Assembly: GCA_937942405.1 (NCBI GenBank) | Contig: CALDEN010000140.1 | Span: forward strand, 1-15,886 | Reading direction: 5' to 3' | Source: an uncultured Saprospiraceae bacterium | GTDB lineage: Bacteria > Bacteroidota > Bacteroidia > Chitinophagales > Saprospiraceae | Length of the DNA: 15,886 nt | Shown here: positions 9,201 to 14,626 of the stretch, piece after piece | Position numbering within the stretch: the first letter of the stretch is position 1 | Layout: each line of letters begins with the position of its first letter | The notes under the pieces: model-generated | The model's input: only the letters and a program-made list of their open reading frames with translations | The model's database searches: none | What the model was told of the DNA's origin: nothing | Made by a program: the position numbers and the translations under genes

Positions 9201-9516
9201 CATGGATGCCAGTAATGGACTGAGTTATCGGATCAAAGTAAAAGAGACCAAGAGTATACTAGAAAATACTCCACTTAATACATATGATGACCTCATCATC
9301 GAAAAAGTAGGAAAGAAGTATCGCTATACTTTAGGACTGTTTAAAACATTCAAGGATTGTAAAAAACTCTATGATGCCCTAGAGCAAGAAGGCTTTAAAG
9401 ATATGCAGATCCTCCCGTACGAAAACAATCTACTGATATCCAAAGATCGATTGCCATTACGTATAGAGACCCATAATGATTTAATAAATTTTATCAACTA
9501 CCGCCTAGGAAAGTAG
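6214..9516 (+). CDS. Large envelope protein: TPR, PD40-like propeller, long E/K/A helix, OmpA-like and SPOR-like C-terminus
   Basis: The 1100-residue protein is probably exported. Residues 1-25 form a signal peptide (basic start, hydrophobic FFLLLICWVG, end near LALSQ). In order there follow TPR-like helices (about 28-125); WD40/PD40-type beta-propeller repeats (about 160-425) with recurring 'YFSSDR' and 'GGYDVF/GGFDIY' motifs; an uninterrupted Glu/Lys/Ala-rich helical rod (about 472-820); an OmpA/MotB-like domain (about 854-968) ending in NRRLDIIVYP; and a C-terminal SPOR-like segment (about 1003-1090, 'YRYTLGLFKTFKDC'). TPR-PD40-OmpA proteins in Bacteroidota are linked to the outer membrane-peptidoglycan interface, some of them to T9SS or gliding. 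The OmpA-like domain has SHGL where GHTD is usual, so peptidoglycan binding may be weakened. No ATG is available; TTG 6214 lies 8 bp after the E2 stop and gives the signal peptide directly. Confidence 0.85.
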   Translation: MRTSVRVFFLLLICWVGSSNLALSQKKEGDKYFDKSQYAEALKFYNQYPKIAKRDETLIRRAICHYHLGNASKCLFDLNLAERLGNQSEELFKYRALTFHALSKYEEAAEIYKKQLTLLKKDAPERQVLVEKIKQCGYARNFILKPAIGVANNLGDQINTVWDEERLVESVNFPSKIYFTSDRPVSHKEELVNDARKEESFLKTQDIYTSTFNQPVWSSVEIFDLLINSDKNEKLLDFSNNGKVVFFQSGSTAKDLWLLTNTITEENNEVRPSRFHSPISLIRGDRDLRVVNDSILVFSSKELSGFGGYDLYYMTRNALGSWSEPINFGPEINTSANELSPFLSRNAKKLYFSSDRVYGLGGYDVFSSDYDGQYWSYPSNMGAGVNSSMDDFDFVLSRLGNKAYLSSNRIGGNGGFDIYQLDFIEQEINNLSTIVDLSFFQFENDQSIDDIASKQLDLDELDEKSNDWDLQKQRAKEKEANEKAAKEQAEKVAREKERVLQEQIAQEKEARKQAEKEAAAKEKAMKEQLAKEKEANEKAAKELAEKEAREKERALKEQIAQEKEARKQAEKEAAAKEKAMKEQLAKEKEANEKAAKELVEKEAREKERALKEQIAQEKEARKQAEKEAAAKEKAMKEQLAKEKEANEKAAKELAEKEKAERELAAKEQELKDQLAEAKAAREQVEREAAAREESIRLQLEKEQAAKEKLEKELAAKEEAAKQEEIRKQIALEEASKKRIEEEQAARERAAREAVAKEKAEKEQAARDLAAKKQEELEQAARMEVAREYAAKEYAANQKAAKEKAEKERIAKDLEAKKQTALDESPQITPKPLVYDDPEFQVNLEMDAVTIPKKEIIIQPLYFNADEYLFSNHNQVILNRIVDAKEYDPELKVVVISHGLKEGENAFDLFFSAKRGEVIIEQFKTMGIKEENLKLIGVGSNYPLVKQMSQGKKVSLADKYNRRLDIIVYPSKNSKLSVFHKEPIVADYLRDYKFDTYMDASNGLSYRIKVKETKSILENTPLNTYDDLIIEKVGKKYRYTLGLFKTFKDCKKLYDALEQEGFKDMQILPYENNLLISKDRLPLRIETHNDLINFINYRLGK
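7636..8183 (+). repeat. 165-bp in-frame tandem repeat (about 3.3 copies) encoding a 55-residue helical unit
   Basis: Units start at 7636, 7801 and 7966, with a partial fourth at 8131-8183. Each unit begins AKEKEANEKAAKE and ends AMKEQL. Units 2 and 3 differ at only five of 165 bases by my count; unit 1 is more diverged. The 55-residue period equals five 11-residue turns, fitting a continuous helix or coiled coil. E/K/A-rich sequence without clean repeats continues to about residue 820. Confidence 0.95.
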
Positions 9517-10333
9517 CATCTAGTCGTGCCTCGATATTTTCCTTATCCTCCTTTCGGCAGCAGCCGAGAAAGAAGCCACCGCCTCCTGCACCGCAGAGTT
9601 TTAATGAGTAATCGGTTACGATCGGTTTCATAGATTCAGGAATCATCTCTGTAAAATGTTCCTGTTGGATGAGAGAGATTTCCGTAAAGACTTCGATTAA
9701 TTCATCTGATTGTTGAAGGCAAGATGAGATCGCCTGAGCATTAAGTTGAGTCAATAAATCGATCTGGGCACGAAACGATGGAGAGGTATATTTTTGATGA
9801 TAGAGCTCGACCAGTGGACTTGTACTGCGACTGATCCCAGTATCTACGAGGTAGAAGAGATGCTGATCTGTGGTGATAGGAGTGATGATCTCTACTTCAT
9901 TATTTTGGATGAGGACGCCCTCACTGAGATAGCTGACGAGAGGATCTATCCCTGAACTGGAGCCATGAAAAAACGACTCCATCTCCTGGAATATTCCACG
10001 TAACTCCTGTGTCGAGAGCTGCCTGTTTTTTATCAGATATCGATCAAAAGTCGCTGCCGTCAAAGCTCCAGAGCTACCTAAACCATATCCTACGGGGATA
10101 TTTGCATGATAATGCTGTCCGTTTTTTAAATCCTCGTCTAGTCGGTGCTGATCCCATTGTATACCGTCGAGCTTTATTTCTGATACATACGTGTGAAAAG
10201 GCAATAAATCATATTCCGTAGAGATAGTCGCGTACCCACCTTTGAGCCCATAATAGGGTATCGCAAGAGCCGAAGAGCCATTTATCACGGCATACTCCCC
10301 AAATAGTAATATTTTCGACGGATATTGTTTCAG
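9494..10333 (-). CDS. GHMP kinase, probable mevalonate kinase
   Basis: An ATP-dependent small-molecule kinase, most likely phosphorylating mevalonate for isoprenoid synthesis. With the start at CTG 10333 the protein is 279 residues and begins MKQYPSKILLFGEYAVINGS, the expected GHMP N-terminus. Motif 2, the ATP phosphate loop, is GLGSSGA (84-90). GSSSGID (124-130) carries the likely catalytic Asp130 and is typical of mevalonate kinases. Motif 3 is CGAGGGGFFL (247-256). The first conventional bacterial start, GTG 10288, would remove the conserved KILLFGEYA strand, and no in-frame ATG exists before the TAA at 10337-10339; the CTG sits where relatives have Met. At slightly under 300 residues it is on the short side for mevalonate kinases. 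Its 3' end overlaps the envelope-protein gene by 23 bp. It is divergent from the small membrane-protein gene. Confidence 0.87.
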   Translation of the reverse strand: MKQYPSKILLFGEYAVINGSSALAIPYYGLKGGYATISTEYDLLPFHTYVSEIKLDGIQWDQHRLDEDLKNGQHYHANIPVGYGLGSSGALTAATFDRYLIKNRQLSTQELRGIFQEMESFFHGSSSGIDPLVSYLSEGVLIQNNEVEIITPITTDQHLFYLVDTGISRSTSPLVELYHQKYTSPSFRAQIDLLTQLNAQAISSCLQQSDELIEVFTEISLIQQEHFTEMIPESMKPIVTDYSLKLCGAGGGGFFLGCCRKEDKENIEARLDATFLGGS

Positions 10334-10372
10334 TTTTTAGATTTCTGTTAGTGATCTAGATTAAAAATGTTT

Positions 10373-10380
10373 TAGCTTTG
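10373..10380 (+). promoter_or_regulatory. Candidate -7 box for the small membrane protein and mfd
   Basis: TAGCTTTG matches TAnnTTTG exactly and would put a transcript start near 10387, about 14 bp before the ATG at 10401. The expected -33 TTTG is not clear upstream. Position and exact match make this one of the better promoter candidates in the window. Confidence 0.45.
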
Positions 10381-10383
10381 CCG

Positions 10384-10391
10384 CAAATTTA
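10384..10391 (-). promoter_or_regulatory. Candidate -7 box for the GHMP kinase
   Basis: On the minus strand this reads TAAATTTG, an exact TAnnTTTG match, with a TTG at 10412-10410 (minus strand) about 18 bp upstream that could serve as the -33 element. Transcription would start near 10377, about 45 bases before the proposed CTG start. It faces the plus-strand box at 10373-10380. Confidence 0.45.
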
Positions 10392-10400
10392 GTATCGTAA

Positions 10401-10556
10401 ATGAATACACAATCTAAATCTACAAAAGTCTGGTGGCTTGCTTTCGCTGTTTCTATGGTATGTACTGTATTATTCCTGATTTTTCTTCCGGAATGGTTTT
10501 GGGTAATGCTGCCATTTGCAGGAACTTCGTTCACTCTGGCTATGGACTGGATGTAA
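10401..10556 (+). CDS. Small two-helix membrane protein, function unknown
   Basis: A 51-residue ORF running from ATG 10401 to TAA 10554-10556. After a short polar N-terminus (MNTQSKSTK) it is almost wholly hydrophobic: one membrane segment at about residues 10-29 ('VWWLAFAVSMVCTVLFLIFL') and a second at about 32-48 with WFWVMLPFAG, separated by a Pro-Glu turn. It has its own promoter-like box and ends 35 bp before mfd, so it is probably the first gene of a short operon with it. Support comes from the hydrophobic pattern, an ATG start and the placement between a promoter candidate and mfd. I do not recognise a named family. Confidence 0.7.
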   Translation: MNTQSKSTKVWWLAFAVSMVCTVLFLIFLPEWFWVMLPFAGTSFTLAMDWM

Positions 10557-10591
10557 TTAACAGCTACGGCTGTACATAATATTTTGGTTTA

Positions 10592-13500
10592 TTGAGTAAC
10601 CATGAGAGACTGCTGGATAGTTATCGTGATGACCAGCGGACGAAAAAAATAGTAGGATTTCTAGAAAATTCTCCCTGCATTATCAAGCTAGATGAAGTAG
10701 TCGGAGCCTTAGATGCCTTTGTCCTATCGGCAGTATTTAGTCTTAAAAGTGTCCCCCAGTTTTTTATCGCTTTCGACAAAGAAGAGGCGGCATATTACTA
10801 TAATACCCTCCAAAACCTCAATCCAGGAAAGAAAGTAATGTTCTTACCGGATTCCTTTAAGCGACCTACGCGATTCGACGAGATCGATAAAAACAATGTC
10901 CTGCAACGTACCGAGATGATAAACTATCTCAGTAGCTACCGCAAAAATCCTCCGATCATTATAAGCTATCCCGAGGCACTATTTGAGAAGGTCGTAGATC
11001 CTAAGATGCTCGCTGCTCAGAAGATAGAGATCCATAAAGAAGAGAAGCTCGATACCGATACGATGATCGAGCTATTGGTCGAGTATGGTTTTGATCGAGT
11101 AGAGTTTGTCTATGAGCCAGGACAGTTTTCGATCAGGGGAGGGATTATAGATATATTCTCGTTCGGTAATGAGTGGCCATATCGGATAGAGCTCTTCGAT
11201 GATGAGGTAGAGACGATACGGACATTTAACCCGACCTCACAGTTGAGTATCTCTAATATAGCGATGGTATCCATCGTGCCTAACATGAACGCCAAGTTTA
11301 AGAAAGAAGAGAAAGTATCCATCTTTTCTGTTCTTCCCGAAGAGACGATCGTCTGGCAGAGAGACATCACTTCGCTTCTCGATAAATTACAAAACTGCTT
11401 TACAGAGGTCGCTAAGTATAGCCAGACTATAAAAGGAAAAGACAATATAGAATTACAATCACTTCTCGATGAGCGAGTCTTTGTATATCCCAAAGATGTC
11501 GTAAAAGACCTCGCTATCTATAAGACGATCCTCCTGAAGAGGGGAAAGGATATGATCGATCCGACCCACACGATCAAGTATAAAATCCAACCGCAACCGA
11601 GCTTCAATAAAAACTTTACGCTACTCCTCGATAAGCTAGAAAGCCAAGAAAAAAAGGGAATAGAAAATTACATCTTTACAGAGAATGCTCGACAGATTAA
11701 ACGATTCTACAGCATCTTTGAAGACCTCTCTAGAGAAGTCATGTGGCATCCCGTAAAAGTAGGAATCCACGAGGGCTTTATCGATGAAGATCTGAATAAA
11801 GCCGTTTTTACGGATCATCAGATTTTTGATCGATTCCATAAGTACAATTTACGCAAGGGCTTCAGTCAAGACCAGGCGATGAGCCTCCGTATGCTGAGAG
11901 AGTTGCAGCCGGGAGATTTTGTGACGCATATCGATCATGGAGTAGGAAAGTACTCTGGTCTCGAAAAAATAAATATAAACGGACACTTACAGGAGTCCGT
12001 AAGATTACTCTATCAGGGTAATGATGTACTTTATGTCTCGATAAACTCACTACATAAAATAGCCAAGTATGTAGGGAAAGATGGGACCGCACCAAAGCTG
12101 CATAAGATCGGCGGAGACACATGGAAGACGCTCAAGCGAAAGACCAAGAAGAAAGTAAAAGACATCGCCAAAGAGCTCATAAAGCTCTATGCCAAGCGTA
12201 AAGCCAGCAAGGGTTTTGCCTTTCCAGAAGATGGATATCTGCAGACGGATCTAGAGGCTTCGTTTATGTTCGAAGACACACCTGATCAAGTCACGGCTAC
12301 CGCAGCTGTCAAAGAAGATATGCAGCGAGAGCATCCGATGGATAGGCTGATCTGTGGAGATGTGGGATTTGGTAAAACAGAGATCGCTATACGTGCTGCG
12401 TTTAAAGCCATCGTCGGAGGTAAGCAAGTAGCGATACTGGTCCCGACGACGATCCTCGCTCTGCAGCACTATAAGACTTTTTCTAAACGTCTGGCAAAGT
12501 ATAATATCAAGATCGATTACATAAATCGATTCCGTACAGCCAAGGAGAAAACACAGATATATAAAAAAGTAGAAGAAGGTAAGACCGAGTTACTCATAGG
12601 GACACATGCCATCCTCAATAAGAAGATCAAGTTTAAGGACTTAGGGCTACTGGTCATCGATGAGGAACAGAAATTTGGAGTAGCAGCTAAGGAACGGCTA
12701 AGGAATATTAAGGTAAACGTAGATACACTTACGCTAACAGCAACGCCGATTCCACGTACTTTACAGTTTTCATTAATGGCTGCACGGGATCTATCGATTA
12801 TAAAAACACCACCTCCTAACCGACAGCCAATCCACACAGAGCGGAGAGTCTTTAATGAGGAGATCATAAAAGAATCCATCTATTATGAGATAAATAGAGG
12901 AGGACAGGTCTTCTTTGTACACAATAGAGTGAAGTCATTGCCAGATATTACGGCGATGCTTACCCGTCTATGCCCCGATGTAGATATCAGATCTGCACAT
13001 GGACAGATGGAACCCAAAAAACTAGAAGGCAGACTCCTAGATTTTATCGAAAAGAAATATGACGTCCTCGTCTGTACCAACATTATCGAGACCGGTCTAG
13101 ATATCGCCAATGCCAATACCATGATCATCAATAATGCCCATCACTTCGGGATGAGTGATTTGCATCAGCTCAGGGGAAGGGTAGGACGATCTAATCAGAA
13201 GGCATTCTGTTATCTTTTTGCACCACCGCTATCAGTGATGACTGCTGTAGCGAGAAAGCGACTAAAGACCCTAGAAGAATTTTCTGATCTAGGCAGTGGA
13301 TTCCATATAGCGATGAAAGACCTCGATATCAGAGGAGCTGGAAATCTACTCGGTGGAGAGCAGAGTGGATTTATTGCCGACATCGGTTACGAGACCTATC
13401 AGAAGATATTAGAAGAGGCGATGCATGAGCTCAAAGAAACAGATTTCAAAGAGCTGTTTAAAGAAGAGACCATCAAAGAAAAAAGATATGTCCGAGATGT

Positions 13501-13957
13501 AGAGATCGAGACAGACATAGAGATGCTCATACCTGATGCTTATGTGAGCAATATCCAAGAACGTTTATTACTCTACTCAGAGTTAGATAGAATAGATAAC
13601 GACGAGAAGTTATTGGCTTTCGCCAAAAAGTTACGCGACCGATTCGGTAAGATACCGAGAGAGATCAGTGAGTTGTTTAATGGTTTAAAGATTAGATGGG
13701 TATGTAAAGAGTTAGGCTTTCAACGGTTCTCACTCAAAGGTGGAAAAATGAGAGGCTATTTCGTCGCCAATGCCCAAAGTCCATTCTACGAATCCCCACA
13801 ATTCCAAAAGACCCTACAACTCGTAGCCAAGAAAAAACTAAAAATCGGATTGACACTCAAACAATCTAGAAAGAATCTAATCCTCGTAAAAGATGGTGTA
13901 AAGAATCTGAAAGCTGCTAGGATTATACTTGAGCGGATTAGGGAAGAGGTGTTGTAA
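10592..13957 (+). CDS. mfd: Transcription-repair coupling factor Mfd
   Basis: Mfd is a dsDNA translocase that pushes RNA polymerase off lesions and recruits UvrA for nucleotide excision repair. The 1121 residues match the family length and order. The UvrB-like N-terminal region spans about 20-340, with 'GFDRVEFVYEPGQFSIRGGIIDIF' at 166-189. The RNA-polymerase interaction (CarD-like) domain starts near 438 at GDFVTHIDHGVGKYSGL. The translocase motifs are Walker A GDVGFGKT (589-596), DEEQ (690-693), TATPIPRTLQ (716-725), an ETGLDIAN segment (833-840) and QLRGRVGRS (859-867). The TRG motif is DLDIRGAGNLLGGEQSG (910-926). A C-terminal domain starts near 965. No ATG exists before about residue 83 and an in-frame stop sits at 10577-10579, so TTG 10592 is the most plausible start. 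It follows the small membrane-protein gene by 35 bp. Confidence 0.97.
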   Translation: MSNHERLLDSYRDDQRTKKIVGFLENSPCIIKLDEVVGALDAFVLSAVFSLKSVPQFFIAFDKEEAAYYYNTLQNLNPGKKVMFLPDSFKRPTRFDEIDKNNVLQRTEMINYLSSYRKNPPIIISYPEALFEKVVDPKMLAAQKIEIHKEEKLDTDTMIELLVEYGFDRVEFVYEPGQFSIRGGIIDIFSFGNEWPYRIELFDDEVETIRTFNPTSQLSISNIAMVSIVPNMNAKFKKEEKVSIFSVLPEETIVWQRDITSLLDKLQNCFTEVAKYSQTIKGKDNIELQSLLDERVFVYPKDVVKDLAIYKTILLKRGKDMIDPTHTIKYKIQPQPSFNKNFTLLLDKLESQEKKGIENYIFTENARQIKRFYSIFEDLSREVMWHPVKVGIHEGFIDEDLNKAVFTDHQIFDRFHKYNLRKGFSQDQAMSLRMLRELQPGDFVTHIDHGVGKYSGLEKININGHLQESVRLLYQGNDVLYVSINSLHKIAKYVGKDGTAPKLHKIGGDTWKTLKRKTKKKVKDIAKELIKLYAKRKASKGFAFPEDGYLQTDLEASFMFEDTPDQVTATAAVKEDMQREHPMDRLICGDVGFGKTEIAIRAAFKAIVGGKQVAILVPTTILALQHYKTFSKRLAKYNIKIDYINRFRTAKEKTQIYKKVEEGKTELLIGTHAILNKKIKFKDLGLLVIDEEQKFGVAAKERLRNIKVNVDTLTLTATPIPRTLQFSLMAARDLSIIKTPPPNRQPIHTERRVFNEEIIKESIYYEINRGGQVFFVHNRVKSLPDITAMLTRLCPDVDIRSAHGQMEPKKLEGRLLDFIEKKYDVLVCTNIIETGLDIANANTMIINNAHHFGMSDLHQLRGRVGRSNQKAFCYLFAPPLSVMTAVARKRLKTLEEFSDLGSGFHIAMKDLDIRGAGNLLGGEQSGFIADIGYETYQKILEEAMHELKETDFKELFKEETIKEKRYVRDVEIETDIEMLIPDAYVSNIQERLLLYSELDRIDNDEKLLAFAKKLRDRFGKIPREISELFNGLKIRWVCKELGFQRFSLKGGKMRGYFVANAQSPFYESPQFQKTLQLVAKKKLKIGLTLKQSRKNLILVKDGVKNLKAARIILERIREEVL

Positions 13958-13970
13958 GGCGGAGTGGTGA

Positions 13971-14247
13971 TTATAAAAATGGTATCGGTTTACGTCTTAA
14001 CTTTCCTCTTTTTCAATAAAGCAATTGGGAGTGGTTTAGACTTATCTCTGTATCCTCCTCAATGAGAAAATGAAGATCCTTTACGTTATGTATTCGTTAC
14101 AAACTAGCGATCTGATGACGAATTTTTATTCTGAGATGAGTATTGTTTTCTACCACAACACAAACTCCCCTCTTTTTTAAGAGAGGGGTTGGGGGTGAGT
14201 TCACTATCTGTAAAACTTCTAACAAACAAAAATCACGATAGCATACT
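13971..14247 (+). repeat. Palindrome-flanked repeat element, copy A
   Basis: The order is an AAAAATGG...GGTTTAC leader, a degenerate left palindrome (14001-14038), a core of about 125 bp holding GTTTAGACTTATC, ATGAAGATCC and GAGATGAGT, then the full right palindrome (14163-14201) and a tail ACTATCTGTAAAACTTC ending near CACGATA. Copy C matches it across the core, the right palindrome and the tail; copy B matches it across the leader, the left palindrome and the core. Weak similarity to copy C continues to about 14290. Confidence 0.85.
14163..14201 (+). repeat. REP-like imperfect palindrome, right side of copy A
   Basis: The 39-bp element pairs an outer AACTC with GAGTT and an inner CCCCTCT with AGAGGGG around an AT-rich loop, with an asymmetric GGTTGGGGGTGAG tail. 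It has no following T-run, so it is unlikely to be only a terminator. From memory, closely similar CCCCTC/GAGGGGTTGGGGG repeats are scattered in many Bacteroidota genomes. Confidence 0.85.
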
Positions 14248-14360
14248 GAAAGTAATTCTCGACAGAGCTCGAAATGATAAAATTGTTTATCCAGGAAATA
14301 ATATTCACACATAGGCTTAGATTCATCATTATGAGAGATCTATTTACACCGTTAATAATG

Positions 14361-14561
14361 GTTGAAAAATGCGATTGGTTTACACGTAGCCACCCTCGTT
14401 TTCAGAAGAGCAATTGAGAGTGGTTTAGACTTATCCCTGTATCCTCCTCAATGAGAAAATGAAGATCCTTTACGTTATGTATTCGTTACAAACTAGCGAA
14501 CTGATGACGATTTTTTATTCTGAGATGAGTGTTAGATTTCTACCACACACACACAAACTCC
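14361..14561 (+). repeat. Palindrome-flanked repeat element, copy B
   Basis: It matches copy A from the AAAAATG leader through the left palindrome (14392-14427) and the core, offset by about 390 bp. It ends inside the hybrid palindrome (14556-14594) that is also the left boundary of copy C, and it lacks the post-palindrome tail seen in A and C. A short CA run (ACCACACACACACAAAC) replaces ACCACAACACAAAC just before that boundary. Confidence 0.85.
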
Positions 14562-14594
14562 CCTCGTTTTCAGAAGAGCAATTGGGAGTGGTTT
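14556..14594 (+). repeat. Hybrid palindrome at the B/C junction
   Basis: The first part, AACTCCCCTC, matches the right-type palindromes at 14163 and 14721. The rest, GTTTTCAGAAGAGCAATTGG and on, matches the left-type element at 14392. It therefore serves as both the right end of copy B and the left end of copy C. Confidence 0.75.
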
Positions 14595-14626
14595 AGACTT
14601 ATCCCTGTAACCTCCACTATGAGAAA

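Larger units (their letters stand above)
13958..14626 (+). other. Non-coding region downstream of mfd, filled by a repeat array
   Basis: This 669-bp stretch has no credible gene. It is occupied by two copies (A and B) and the left part of a third copy (C) of a palindrome-flanked element, plus about 110 bp of unexplained AT-rich sequence (14248-14360) between A and B. Short reading frames at 14070-14180 (36 residues) and 14459-14596 (45 residues) both start with MKILYVMYSL. The differences between copies change the amino acids, so they look like by-products of the repeat. No clear terminator for mfd is visible. Confidence 0.8.

Noticed and set aside
10592..13957. Frequent GATC/CGATC words within mfd, possibly a methylation or uptake signal
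   Set aside because: They mostly fall on Asp/Ile/Arg codon pairs (e.g. GAT CGA, GAG ATC) and look like codon usage; no spacing or orientation pattern was evident by eye.
14163..14201. Simple rho-independent terminator for mfd
   Set aside because: The stem is followed by GGTTGGGGGTGAG with no T-run, lies about 200 bp past mfd, and recurs identically at 14721, which fits a dispersed repeat better.
14097..14312. 71-codon minus-strand frame across repeat copy A
   Set aside because: It covers the palindrome and the unexplained spacer, is absent in the other copies, and has no recognisable domain.
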